Below, piece after piece: positions 34,975 to 43,814 of a stretch of 64,000 bases of DNA (position 1 is its first letter; every line of letters starts with the position of its first letter). The DNA is from Gemmatimonadales bacterium UBA4456. GTDB lineage: Bacteria > Gemmatimonadota > Gemmatimonadetes > Longimicrobiales > Gaopeijiaceae. The stretch is from positions 1 through 64,000 of the forward strand of contig DGOW01000051.1 of NCBI GenBank assembly GCA_002390225.1, given 5' to 3'. The notes below the pieces were generated by a model. That model had not been told where the DNA came from. It made no database searches and worked only from the letters and a program-made list of their open reading frames with translations. The position numbers and the translations under genes were made by a program.

Positions 34975-37662
34975 TCAGGTCGAGCTCGCGAGCGTCCGGG
35001 CGAACTCCTCGACCGTGTAGCACTCGATGACGTCGCCGACCTTGATGTCGTTGAAGTTGGTGATTCCGATACCACACTCGAAGCTTTCGCGGACTTCCTT
35101 CACGTCATCTTTGAAGCGCTTGAGCGAAGAGATCTCGCCGTCGTAGACGACTACCCCGTCGCGAACGAGGCGACCGTGCCCCTTCCGGTCGATCCTGCCG
35201 TCGGACACGTAGCAGCCGGCGATCGTGCCCACTTTCGAGACCTTGAAGACCTCTCGGACCTCGGCAGCCCCCTCGATCGTCTCCCGCTTCTCCGGCGAAA
35301 GCATCCCTTCAAGTGCAGCCGTGATGTCGTCGACCGCCTCGTAGATCACGTCGTACACGTTTATCTCGACGTCATCACGCTCGGCCACCAGTCGTGCCGC
35401 GGTCTGCGGCCGCACCCGGAAGCCCAGGATCACCGCACCTGCCGTCTGCGCCAGCAGGATGTCGGATTCGTTGATCGCACCAACGCCACGGTGGACGATG
35501 TTCACGGCAACCTCGCTCGTGCTGAGCTGCTCGAGCGAATCAGACAGCGCCTGTACCGAACCGTCCACGTCGCCCTTGATGACGATCGGCAGTTCGGAGA
35601 GCTGACCCGCTTTCACCAGCTTGCCAAAGTCGCCCAGCTTGAGTCCACGCTCGCGGACACGGAGCTGCTTCTCGCGATCGAGACGCTGACGCGTCCCTGC
35701 GATCTCAGACGCCTGGTCAGCCGACATCGCCTGGAACGTGTCACCCGCCTGCGGCACGCCACCCGAACCCAGCACCTGAACGGGGACCGCCGGACCAGCC
35801 TCAGCGACCGCGTGACCACGCTCGTCGAGCATGGAGCGAACGCGACCATCGTATAAACCGCAGACAAAGGGGTCCCCGACACGGAGCGTCCCCTTCTGAA
35901 TCAGCACCGTGGCAACCGGCCCCTTTCCCGGGTCCAGCTGTGCCTCGATGACCGTTCCCTGGGCTTCGCGATCGGGGTTCGCCGTCAGCTCCAGCATCTC
36001 TGCCTGGAGCAGGACCTTGTCCAACAGCTCGTCGATGCCGGTGCCCTGTTTCGCGGAGATCTCCTGAGCGAGCACATCACCGCCGAAGTCCTCGACGTTG
36101 ACGCTGTGCTGCAGTAGCTCCTGCTTCACCCGCATGGGGTCGGCAGCCGGCAGATCACACTTGTTGATCGCCACAATCAAAGGCACGCCCGCGTTCCGGG
36201 AGTGACTGATCGCCTCGATCGTCTGAGGCATGACTGCGTCGTCCGCGGCAACGAGGAGAATCACAATGTCCGTGACGTCGGCACCACGGGCACGCATCGC
36301 GGTGAACGCGGCATGACCAGGAGTATCCAGGAACGCGACGCTTCGCCCATCCTCGAGCTCGACATTGTACGCACCAATGTGCTGGGTAATCCCACCGGCC
36401 TCACCCGCCACGACATTGGTCGAACGGATCTGATCGAGCAGGAGCGTCTTCCCGTGGTCGACGTGACCCATAACGGTCACGACCGGCGGACGCGGTTGCA
36501 GCGTCGCCGGATCATCCTCTTCCTCTTCGACCTCGGCCTCGGCGATGTACTCCTCTTCCTTCTCCGCGGTGAAATTGAACTCGTCGAGAAGTAGCTCGAT
36601 CTGGTCGAAGTCAAGCCGCTGGTTGATGGTGACCATCAACCCGAGATTCTTGAATGCGGATCCGATGATCTCGGAGGCGGTCACGTCCACGAGCTCCGCC
36701 AGCTCTGCCACAGTCAGGAACTCATTGACCTTGACCGTGCGGCGCTCGCGCTCCTGCCTGTCCTCCTGCTCCTGAGCCTGTGCCTCCTGCTCTTCAGCAG
36801 AGAGGCGCGGCCCCTTCTTGCGGCGCTTCTTCCCGCTACCGCCCCGGAGTTCGGCCATGACGCGCGCAATGTTGTCCTTCACTGCATTGCGATCGACGCC
36901 CTTCTTCTTCTCACCCTTCTTGCCCTGGGCTTTACGCTGACGTCGACCGTCGGCTGTATACCCCTGAGCCTGAACGCGCACCTGCCCACCCGGGCCGGAG
37001 GCTGCGGCCGGAGTCGGTCGACGGATCGTACGAACCGGTCCACCGATATGCGCCGGTTTCAAGTCCGATTTAGACTCGGTCGGCGCCTCAGCCGCTGGCC
37101 CTTCGGCTACGGGCTCAGGCTCCGCCTGAGCGTCCTCCACCGCCTCTTCGATCTCCGCCGAGGGCGTATCCTCGACGACGTCTTCCTCGACTGAGGAAGC
37201 AGCGTCATCGAGATGGTCGTCCACCTCGGCCACGGCTTCGACAGGCTCGTCCTCAGCTACATCTTCCTCTTGCTCCTCGAGGTCGGCGGCCGTCTCGACG
37301 GGCTCAGCAGTCGCGACGGGCTCAGCAGCCTCGTCATCCTCTGAGGTCTCTACTTCAACCGCTTCGGACTCGAGTTCCTCAGCCTCTGCTTCTTCCACCT
37401 CGGACTCGACGTCCACCGCACGACGGCGGCGACGACGACGACCTGTGGTCGGCGCAGCATCTTCCATGGCGGCACGAATTGCCTCGGTCGGGTCCTTGTG
37501 ACCCGACCGTCGTTCGCGCTCCATCTTCGCGAGGACCTTCGCCACCTGGCCGTCCGTGATCGGGGCCTCGTCATCGGACACGGGAATACCCATGTGCCGG
37601 AGAAGCCCGATCAACACCTCGGCGTCGACGTTCAGATCATCTGCGAGTTCGAATACCTGCAT
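34975..37662 (-). CDS. infB: Translation initiation factor IF-2
   Basis: An 895-residue GTPase that places initiator tRNA on the 30S subunit. A short N-terminal IF2 helical domain (1-50) is followed by an acidic and basic linker (about 60-290). GTPase motifs are VTVMGHVDHGKT (G1, about 394-405), DTPGHAAF (G3), and INKCDLP (G4). Domains II to IV end with the fMet-tRNA-binding beta-barrel. It lies eight bases after the L7Ae-like gene. Confidence 0.98.
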   Translation of the reverse strand: MQVFELADDLNVDAEVLIGLLRHMGIPVSDDEAPITDGQVAKVLAKMERERRSGHKDPTEAIRAAMEDAAPTTGRRRRRRRAVDVESEVEEAEAEELESEAVEVETSEDDEAAEPVATAEPVETAADLEEQEEDVAEDEPVEAVAEVDDHLDDAASSVEEDVVEDTPSAEIEEAVEDAQAEPEPVAEGPAAEAPTESKSDLKPAHIGGPVRTIRRPTPAAASGPGGQVRVQAQGYTADGRRQRKAQGKKGEKKKGVDRNAVKDNIARVMAELRGGSGKKRRKKGPRLSAEEQEAQAQEQEDRQERERRTVKVNEFLTVAELAELVDVTASEIIGSAFKNLGLMVTINQRLDFDQIELLLDEFNFTAEKEEEYIAEAEVEEEEDDPATLQPRPPVVTVMGHVDHGKTLLLDQIRSTNVVAGEAGGITQHIGAYNVELEDGRSVAFLDTPGHAAFTAMRARGADVTDIVILLVAADDAVMPQTIEAISHSRNAGVPLIVAINKCDLPAADPMRVKQELLQHSVNVEDFGGDVLAQEISAKQGTGIDELLDKVLLQAEMLELTANPDREAQGTVIEAQLDPGKGPVATVLIQKGTLRVGDPFVCGLYDGRVRSMLDERGHAVAEAGPAVPVQVLGSGGVPQAGDTFQAMSADQASEIAGTRQRLDREKQLRVRERGLKLGDFGKLVKAGQLSELPIVIKGDVDGSVQALSDSLEQLSTSEVAVNIVHRGVGAINESDILLAQTAGAVILGFRVRPQTAARLVAERDDVEINVYDVIYEAVDDITAALEGMLSPEKRETIEGAAEVREVFKVSKVGTIAGCYVSDGRIDRKGHGRLVRDGVVVYDGEISSLKRFKDDVKEVRESFECGIGITNFNDIKVGDVIECYTVEEFARTLASST

Positions 37663-37670
37663 ACTTGGTG

Positions 37671-38033
37671 CTACGCCTCCACTGCGTCCATGCTGCCCCC
37701 GTCTTCAGAGCTCTTGAGCTCCTCGACGAGTCGAGTAGCAAACGACGCGTGAGTGACGGCCACCGCGGAGAGGGCAGCCATGCCCACCGCGGCACCCAAC
37801 GTGGCACGATCCCCCAGGGTCACCCGGGGGATCGATCCGTCATCGCGCGTTGTTCGTAGTTTTTTTAACTGGACGCTTGACGCGTCCTCAGCCATCAAAA
37901 TCAGCAAAGCCTCGCCATCACGGATGGCACGGCGCACTGAATCAGTCCCCAGAGCCACCGCACCGGCCCGCCTGGCCAGGCCTAAGAGCCGAAGAGCACT
38001 ACTCTTCCGAGTCTCCATCATCTTCGGCGTCAT
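37671..38033 (-). CDS. L7Ae/YlxQ-family RNA-binding protein
   Basis: A protein of up to 120 residues. The L7Ae-like signature is LRLLGLARRAGAVALGTDSV with LLILMAEDASSVQLKKL, as in YlxQ (kink-turn RNA-binding family). The gene sits between nusA and infB as in Bacillus; the YlxR (DUF448) gene usually adjacent is absent. The start is uncertain: 38033 overlaps nusA by 35 bases, and in-frame ATGs at 38021 and 38018 fit the conserved region better. Confidence 0.88.
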   Translation of the reverse strand: MTPKMMETRKSSALRLLGLARRAGAVALGTDSVRRAIRDGEALLILMAEDASSVQLKKLRTTRDDGSIPRVTLGDRATLGAAVGMAALSAVAVTHASFATRLVEELKSSEDGGSMDAVEA

Positions 38034-39381
38034 CTTCCTCGGAATCGGGAGTTACGGGTAGCTCCGCCTCGGCCGCGAGCACCTCGCCCTCAACCACCGT
38101 CAGCTCGTCGATGAGCTGCAGGAGACGTTCCGCATCTTCCTCGCCGAGACCCTTCATCACAAGGAAATCTCGGCGTTCCAAGTCAATAATCTGAAGAAAC
38201 GTATCATATCCGACCTCAGAAAGGGCCGCCAGTACGGCCGGCCGCAGATCCAGCTCCGAAAGCGGGAAATCCGAGGTCTCGTATTGATCGTCGCTACGCC
38301 CCTCCACGAGGGCCGTGAACTCCTCACCGCGCTCTACCCATTCGCGCGAACCATACAAGTCGATCTGCCAACCAATGAGCTGCGAAGCGAGCCTAACGTT
38401 CTGACCATTTCGTCCGATCGCGAGGGAGAGCTGGTCCTCGTCGACGATCGCGGTGACGACCTGCCGCTCGGAGTCCGTAAACACCTTCGACACGCGGGCG
38501 GGAGCCAGCGCACGACGGGCGAAAACCTCAGGATCAGGATGCCACGGTACGATATCGATTCGCTCACCGCCGAGTTCGTTCACAACGGCCTGCACACGCG
38601 AACCCTTGAGGCCTACGCACGCACCCACTGGATCGATTGATTCGTCCCGGCTGTATACAGCGATCTTCGAACGTCCACCCACCTCACGCGAGATCTCACG
38701 AATCTCCACAATATCCTGATGGATCTCAGGTACTTCGAGGTGGAAGAGCGCAGACACAAAGAGTGGATCGGCGCGCGACAGAATGAGGCGCGGGCCTTTC
38801 GGTGTCTCCTCGACCTTCTTCAATACCGCACGGATAGGGTCCCCCTGACGAAACCGCTCACGCGGGTTCTGGTCCTTCCACGGAATGATGGCGTCGGCGT
38901 CGCGAGACCGGTTCAGCATCACGACGAGCTTGCCACGCTCGATCTGCTGAAGCTCACCCGACAGCAGGTGTCCGATCTGGTCAGCGAACTCATCACGAAT
39001 GCGGTCGCGCTCATTCTCTCGCACCCGCTGCACGATCCGCTGCTTCACCGCCATCACGGCGTTTCGGCCGAAGTCCGTGAACGCAACCGGAACCTCCATC
39101 ACGTCACCGACTTCGTAGGTGTCATCGTCCCAGCGCGCCTCGTCGAGCACGATTTCGGTCGCTGGGTCCTCCACCTCGTCCACGACCCGCCGCAGGACGA
39201 CGATGTCGAAGTCCCCCGTGTCCTCGTCGATATCGATCTCGGCCTGGACCGTGGCACCATAGATCCGCGCCAGTCCGGCAAGCATGCCGTCCTTGACCAA
39301 GTCGGTCATCTCCTCATCGGAGAGGCTCTTTGTCGCCGCGACGTCCCGGAAGGCCGCCACGATCTGTGCCGCGTTCGCCAT
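37999..39381 (-). CDS. nusA: Transcription termination/antitermination factor NusA
   Basis: A 460-residue RNA polymerase-associated factor. The N-terminal RNAP-binding domain (1-130) is followed by S1 (about 135-200, GDPIRAVLKK), KH1/KH2 (about 230-345, DPVGACVGLKGSRVQAV and SLAIGRNGQNVRLA) and one C-terminal helix-hairpin-helix-like repeat (about 385-430). The end is acidic (DSEEDDAEDDGDSEE). Nine bases after rimP. Confidence 0.97.
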   Translation of the reverse strand: MANAAQIVAAFRDVAATKSLSDEEMTDLVKDGMLAGLARIYGATVQAEIDIDEDTGDFDIVVLRRVVDEVEDPATEIVLDEARWDDDTYEVGDVMEVPVAFTDFGRNAVMAVKQRIVQRVRENERDRIRDEFADQIGHLLSGELQQIERGKLVVMLNRSRDADAIIPWKDQNPRERFRQGDPIRAVLKKVEETPKGPRLILSRADPLFVSALFHLEVPEIHQDIVEIREISREVGGRSKIAVYSRDESIDPVGACVGLKGSRVQAVVNELGGERIDIVPWHPDPEVFARRALAPARVSKVFTDSERQVVTAIVDEDQLSLAIGRNGQNVRLASQLIGWQIDLYGSREWVERGEEFTALVEGRSDDQYETSDFPLSELDLRPAVLAALSEVGYDTFLQIIDLERRDFLVMKGLGEEDAERLLQLIDELTVVEGEVLAAEAELPVTPDSEEDDAEDDGDSEE

Positions 39382-39390
39382 TCTATCTCC

Positions 39391-39882
39391 TCACTTCCAC
39401 GTAAAGACGAGGTGCGCCTTCCGGATTTCCGATCTCGGAATACTCACCTCCTCGCCGCTCGGCAGGCGCAGCAGCACCGACTCTTCGTCGGTGCCCGACT
39501 TCGCGAGGCCGAGTAGTTCTCCCTCAATTCGCGTCGCCTTGTCGAGGAGTACGTCTTTCCCCTTCACCGCGACGTACTCCCCCTTGAACCGCTCGAAATC
39601 GCGCGGCCGCAACAGCGGCCGGTCGACACCGGGGGACGACACTTCGAGTACGTAGCGCTCAGAGAGCCCCTCGAACTCATCCAGCCAAGACTCGAGCGCC
39701 CGACTCACCTTGGCGCACTCGTCCACGGTCACACCTTCGCCCGGAAACGTATCCGGACGATCGATGCGGAGTTTGAGCATTGGACGGCGGCCACTGCCAC
39801 CCCACCGCAACTCGACCACCTCATAGCCAAGCTCTTCAACTCGGCCCTCGAGGCTCTGATCGATCTCCGGAACGGCCCGCAT
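39391..39882 (-). CDS. rimP: Ribosome maturation factor RimP
   Basis: A 163-residue 30S assembly factor; first gene of the rimP-nusA-infB superoperon. Markers are GYEVVELRWGG at the N-terminus, the VSRALESWLD segment and VSSPGVDRPLLRPRDFERFKG (about 85-108), then the SH3-like C-terminal domain. The start is ATG 39882 with GGAGG five bases upstream; a TTG frame to 39894 lies inside that ribosome binding site. Confidence 0.95.
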   Translation of the reverse strand: MRAVPEIDQSLEGRVEELGYEVVELRWGGSGRRPMLKLRIDRPDTFPGEGVTVDECAKVSRALESWLDEFEGLSERYVLEVSSPGVDRPLLRPRDFERFKGEYVAVKGKDVLLDKATRIEGELLGLAKSGTDEESVLLRLPSGEEVSIPRSEIRKAHLVFTWK

Positions 39883-39904
39883 ACGACCCTCCAATCAACA
39901 ACGA

Positions 39905-39932
39905 GGGGTACGCCACCGAAGCAGCGAACCCC
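39905..39932 (-). promoter_or_regulatory. Second hairpin in the rimP leader
   Basis: A 9-bp stem with one mismatch (39905-39913 with 39924-39932) lies between the leader terminator and the rimP ribosome binding site. It may act in antitermination or translation control; nothing in the sequence decides this. Confidence 0.35.
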
Positions 39933-39947
39933 ATGTCCACATCGAAC

Positions 39948-39976
39948 AAAAAAGCGGGGGCGACCAACTCCCCCAC
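39948..39976 (-). terminator. Rho-independent terminator in the rimP leader
   Basis: Read on the minus strand: GTGGGGG, a 9-base loop, CCCCCGC, then six T. It is the best intrinsic terminator in the window. It lies 66 bases before the rimP start and about 35 bases after the predicted transcription start, so it can attenuate the rimP-nusA-infB operon. It could also end transcripts of the upstream phasin-like gene. Confidence 0.75.
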
Positions 39977-40019
39977 TTCGATACTGCCGCCGCTAACCTC
40001 GCGGATATAACGGAGGGAC

Positions 40020-40048
40020 AATATAGAGCAGCCCCGGCGCTCGCTCAA
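40020..40048 (-). promoter_or_regulatory. Sigma-70-type promoter of the rimP-nusA-infB operon
   Basis: On the minus strand TTGAGC (40043-40048), exactly 17 bases, then TATATT (40020-40025). Predicted start near 40013. It precedes the leader terminator and rimP in the right orientation. Four of six consensus matches in the -35 and five of six in the -10 box. Confidence 0.6.
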
Positions 40049-40111
40049 CCCGAGGTCCGGGGTGCGCCTGCACTGAGCCGTGAGTCACGCGTGAAACGCA
40101 CACCGGGCAGA

Positions 40112-40570
40112 TCAGCTGCCTGCCAAGTCCCCATCGGTCGTACCGGCCCTGTCCCGGCCGGCTGCCGGGGCCGCCTCAGTGGCGGCTTGCGGATCTTCAG
40201 ATGACCCGAAGACGCATTCCTCGATCTCACCCAACCGTACCTTCATGGCATCGACGGCATCCTTCACACTCTCGAGATCAGCCTGAGTGGCGAAATCGAG
40301 ACGATCACGGGCACCTTCGGCAGCGGTTTGAGCTTTTCCGAGCGTGTCCTTCATCACCTCTTTCGCTCGGTCGGTGGACAAATCACCACGCTCACGTGCC
40401 TCCTGAATGGTTTCTTCCAGAGCATCCTTGAAGGCGGACAGCACGCCGAGTCCTTCCTTGATTCCGTCACCCATTGATTTGCGGCGCCCCTGAGAGTCAT
40501 TCCGGTCCTTCGCGGTGTCCGGGGCCGAATCCTGCTCCATATTTCCTGTGGCTTTCTGTTCGTCACTCAT
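40112..40570 (-). CDS. Phasin-like coiled-coil protein
   Basis: A 152-residue, highly charged protein. Residues about 35-120 form an amphipathic helical coiled coil (GIKEGLGVLSAFKDALEETIQEARERGDLS ... AQTAAEGARDRLDF). That resembles phasins and small PhaF/PhaI-like proteins that coat polyhydroxyalkanoate granules, but no PHA synthase is in the window, so binding to granules is only a suggestion. The start is ATG 40570; a GTG at 40573 precedes it. Lies between murA and the rimP promoter. Confidence 0.6.
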   Translation of the reverse strand: MSDEQKATGNMEQDSAPDTAKDRNDSQGRRKSMGDGIKEGLGVLSAFKDALEETIQEARERGDLSTDRAKEVMKDTLGKAQTAAEGARDRLDFATQADLESVKDAVDAMKVRLGEIEECVFGSSEDPQAATEAAPAAGRDRAGTTDGDLAGS

Positions 40571-40645
40571 CACGGTCCGTCCTGAGGTGATATCGGGTCT
40601 CCAGCGAACCGCACGAACATAGCGGCCGCCGGGATTCCCCGTGGA

Positions 40646-41926
40646 TCAGTCCCCGGTGCGTTCGATCTTCGCGCCGAGTTGCCCGAGGCGCTCGTCGATC
40701 CGCTCGTACCCGCGCTCGATCTGCCGGATGTTGTGGATGGTGGACGTACCGTCCGCCCCGAGCGCTGCAATCAGAAGCGCCATGCCAGCCCGGATATCCG
40801 GGCTCTCCACGACCCCACCCTGGAGCGGACTCGGCCCCACCACCACGGCTCGGTGGGGATCACACAAGATGATCGAAGCGCCCAGACCTACGAGCTTGTC
40901 GGTAAAGTACATACGAGATTCGAACATCTTCTCGTGGATGAGCACGGTGCCATGACACTGTGTCGCTGCAACGAGCGCGATCGAGGTCAGATCGGCCGGA
41001 AAGGCCGGCCAGGGACCGTCGTCCACCTTGGGGACCGCTCCGAAGGCGTCCCTCTGGATGTGGTGCTCCTCGGAGCCATGCACGTAGAGGTCGCTTCCCA
41101 CGACATCGCACCGGATCCCAAGCCGTCGGAATCCAATCAGAGTCGAGTCGAGGTGCTCGATAGGCGCCCCCTCGATGATGATGTCACTCGCGGTGACGGC
41201 CGCCAGGCCAATGAACGACCCCGTCTCAATGTGGTCCGCTCCGATACGGAAGTGCGTACCATGAAGGTCCTTAACGCCCTCGATCGTCAGCTTGTGTGTC
41301 CCGATCCCCGAGATCTGTGCCCCCATACTGTTCAGGAGATGGCAGAGATCCTGGACGTGCGGTTCGGCAGCCGCATTACGGATGGTGGTCGCACCCTGGG
41401 CCCGAACGGCAGCCATGATGGCGTTCTCCGTACCGGTCACGGACGGCTCGTCCAGGAAGAAGTCGGCACCGAGCAGGCGCTCGGCCTTGATCTCGAAGCC
41501 GTGATGCAGAATGAGCTCCGCACCCAGCGCCTCGAACGCGAGGAAGTGGGTGTCCATGCGTCGGCGTCCGATGACGTCTCCGCCCGGTGGAGGTAGCTCC
41601 ACGTGTCCGAATCGCGCGAGCAGCGGCCCCGCGAGCAGCACGGAGGCTCTGATACGACGGGCCATGTCCGGATCGACGCGATCGGTGCGTACACCGCCGG
41701 CGTCGATGGTCACCTCGTTATCCCCCGACCACGTGACCTCGGCCCCCAGCTCCTCGATGATCATGAGGAAGGTGAGTACGTCCCTAATGCGTGGGACGTT
41801 CTCGTAGGAAACCGGCTCCGAACAGAGGACGGCGGCTGCGAGACAAGGCAACGCAGCGTTCTTGTTCCCTGCTGGGCGTATCCGGCCCTCGAGCCGGTGC
41901 CCACCCTCGACCACGAAGGTCCCCAT
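40646..41926 (-). CDS. murA: UDP-N-acetylglucosamine 1-carboxyvinyltransferase MurA (Asp-type)
   Basis: A 426-residue EPSP-synthase-fold enzyme for the first committed step of peptidoglycan synthesis. The start is ATG 41926 with AGGA upstream; the open frame to 42061 is unconserved. Lys22-Asn23 (AGNKNAALP), the catalytic-loop Arg in IGRRRMDTH, Asp in AFPADLTS, and the terminal ERGYERIDERL motif are present. The position of Cys115 in Escherichia coli is Asp117 here (PGGDVIG; codon at 41576-41578). The same Asp is natural in Mycobacterium tuberculosis and Chlamydia MurA and blocks alkylation by fosfomycin. Confidence 0.96.
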   Translation of the reverse strand: MGTFVVEGGHRLEGRIRPAGNKNAALPCLAAAVLCSEPVSYENVPRIRDVLTFLMIIEELGAEVTWSGDNEVTIDAGGVRTDRVDPDMARRIRASVLLAGPLLARFGHVELPPPGGDVIGRRRMDTHFLAFEALGAELILHHGFEIKAERLLGADFFLDEPSVTGTENAIMAAVRAQGATTIRNAAAEPHVQDLCHLLNSMGAQISGIGTHKLTIEGVKDLHGTHFRIGADHIETGSFIGLAAVTASDIIIEGAPIEHLDSTLIGFRRLGIRCDVVGSDLYVHGSEEHHIQRDAFGAVPKVDDGPWPAFPADLTSIALVAATQCHGTVLIHEKMFESRMYFTDKLVGLGASIILCDPHRAVVVGPSPLQGGVVESPDIRAGMALLIAALGADGTSTIHNIRQIERGYERIDERLGQLGAKIERTGD

Positions 41927-42186
41927 AGCGTCCTGAAAGCGCGGTGAGAAGGGGGCGGCGCGGAGACGACCGATCACGGCCGACGGCCGGGCCGCGGAAG
42001 TTGAAACATACCTGGACCCCATATCCCTCGCCAACCGCACCATCGAGCACCTCCGTACCACTGAACAATTAAGCGGAACCGCGGCCTGCCGAGCCTCGGC
42101 TCACCGAATGCTTGGAAGTGCACGATACATGCCGAAATACCCGCGCCCGGCGAGACGAAGACGCTGTAGCGCATTATCTTGGGGTC

Positions 42187-42804
42187 ATGGGGATGTCTAC
42201 GCTCAGTCTCGCTCAGGTCGCCGCCAGTGGCATGATGCTGACCACGCTTTCCGATGCGGCTTTGGTCTTGATCGCTCTGGCGCTGCTGGCTCTCGTGCTG
42301 GTCGTGCTGTCCGTGTTCCTGCGATTCAACCGTCTCCTCGGGGACATGAGGGGCGTCGCGAAGAACCACATCGGCCCGGTCTCCGACCGCGCGAAGCTCA
42401 TCTCCGACAACCTGGAGTTTATCACGCAGGCCCTACGGACCGACGTTGAGCGCCTGAACTCATCCGTTCGTGCGCTCTCCGACCGTCTACAGCAGGCCTC
42501 CGACCACATGGAAGACCGGATAGAGGACTTCAATGCCCTGATGGAGGTCGTTCAGGTCGAGGCCGAGGAGATCTTCCTCGACACGGCGTCCACCGTCCGC
42601 GGCGTAAAGGCCGGCGCGCGTCACATTGCCTCTCCTCATCGTCACGACGGCCCAGGCGACACGGATCGCGAAGGGGTCGACGGAGACGAAGACGGTGAAG
42701 AGTCGGCAGAGCACACCCAGGACGAGCTCGTTCAGGCGGAGTCGGGTCCGGTGGCAGAAAAGCCCACCGAGCCGGTTAGGTCGCCCACGGACACTGGGGA
42801 CTGA
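42187..42804 (+). CDS. Membrane-anchored coiled-coil protein
   Basis: A 205-residue protein from ATG 42187 (ATG 42193 is an alternative; the TTG frame to 42112 is unlikely). One strongly hydrophobic helix (about 21-46, ALVLIALALLALVLVVLSVF) precedes an amphipathic helical stretch (about 50-140) with heptads (LSDRLQQASDHMEDRIEDFNALMEVVQVEAEEIF) and a disordered acidic tail. The layout is like DUF948-type proteins. No function is known. It leads the phospholipase-like gene, 8 bases downstream. Confidence 0.7.
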   Translation: MGMSTLSLAQVAASGMMLTTLSDAALVLIALALLALVLVVLSVFLRFNRLLGDMRGVAKNHIGPVSDRAKLISDNLEFITQALRTDVERLNSSVRALSDRLQQASDHMEDRIEDFNALMEVVQVEAEEIFLDTASTVRGVKAGARHIASPHRHDGPGDTDREGVDGDEDGEESAEHTQDELVQAESGPVAEKPTEPVRSPTDTGD

Positions 42805-42812
42805 GACCACCC

Positions 42813-43814
42813 GTGGCCTTCGGCCGCGCTCTGCTGTCGGCGTTCGCAATCGCTTCATGGTGGCTGTTACTTGCCCCGGAGCCTGTCTTCGCCTGGGGGC
42901 CGGCCACACACGTCGCTCTGGGTGAGGCGGTCCTCAGTGCGCTGTACCTCGTTCCCCCGGCAGTCAGGACGCTTCTCGAGCGCTACCCCCTGCAATACCT
43001 CTACGGATCGGTCGCGGCCGACATCTCATTCGCGAAGAAGTACGTCCCCAAAGGCAGGCACTGCCATAACTGGCATATAGGGGAGGAGATCTTCCAGACG
43101 GCGGGATCCGAACGACTCGCGGCGATGGGGCTAGGCTACCTGTCCCACCTCGCGGCTGACACCGTAGCACACAACACATTCGTCCCCCGCCAACTCGTGC
43201 TCACCAATACAACTCAGGCGCTAGGTCATACGTACTGGGAGCACCGCATGGACATGCATGTGGGTGGAGACTTCCTGAACCTGGCCCGGCACGTGGTCGT
43301 GGATCATGACCACAATGAAGCCGATGCGCTCTTCGATGAGGTTCTGAGTCGGACCGTGTTCAGCTTCGGCACCAATCGGCGGATTTTCCGCGGGATGATC
43401 CGCTTCCAGGGTCACGAACGATGGCAGCAGGTTTTTAGCCAGGTGCTCGCAAACTCACGATTCGATCTGCCCAATCCTGTTGTCGATCAGTACTTCGAGC
43501 GTTCGTTCGAGCATATAATCGGATACCTGAGAGATCGGGAGGATGCGGCTGCGGCCCAACTCGACCCGGTTGGAGACCTGAACCTGAAGCTCGCCAAGAA
43601 AGTCAGACGCAGAGCGATGTCCGATCACACGGCAGACCATGCCGAGGTGCTGGCCGAGATGGCCGACGCGTTCTTCGGATTTCCGGAGGAGCCGCTGGTG
43701 TACTGGCCTCAGATCAAGGACCCGGAGTTCGCCTCGGGGATCAGTTCAGAGACGGCTGCCGGGCGCACCCTACCCCCGTTCAGACCTTCAGGCGATCCAG
43801 AAGTAACTCATTGA
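42813..43814 (+). CDS. Secreted zinc-dependent phospholipase C-like protein
   Basis: A 333-residue protein with a signal peptide cut just before Trp28, so that Trp becomes the mature N-terminus, as in Bacillus cereus phospholipase C where the N-terminal Trp binds zinc. Other ligand positions of the PF00882 fold are visible: His33, Asp70, His85/His88, His112-x3-Asp116-x3-His120 (GYLSHLAADTVAHN) and His139-x3-Glu143. The complete set argues for an active metalloenzyme, probably cleaving phospholipids; specificity is unknown. The start is GTG 42813. The 3' end overlaps the convergent gatB gene by 35 bases. Confidence 0.85.
   Translation: MAFGRALLSAFAIASWWLLLAPEPVFAWGPATHVALGEAVLSALYLVPPAVRTLLERYPLQYLYGSVAADISFAKKYVPKGRHCHNWHIGEEIFQTAGSERLAAMGLGYLSHLAADTVAHNTFVPRQLVLTNTTQALGHTYWEHRMDMHVGGDFLNLARHVVVDHDHNEADALFDEVLSRTVFSFGTNRRIFRGMIRFQGHERWQQVFSQVLANSRFDLPNPVVDQYFERSFEHIIGYLRDREDAAAAQLDPVGDLNLKLAKKVRRRAMSDHTADHAEVLAEMADAFFGFPEEPLVYWPQIKDPEFASGISSETAAGRTLPPFRPSGDPEVTH

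Noticed and set aside
42089..42101. Palindrome GCCGAGCCTCGGC between murA and the coiled-coil gene
   Set aside because: The arms are separated by one base, so it is too tight for an RNA hairpin, and there is no promoter nearby to make an operator case.
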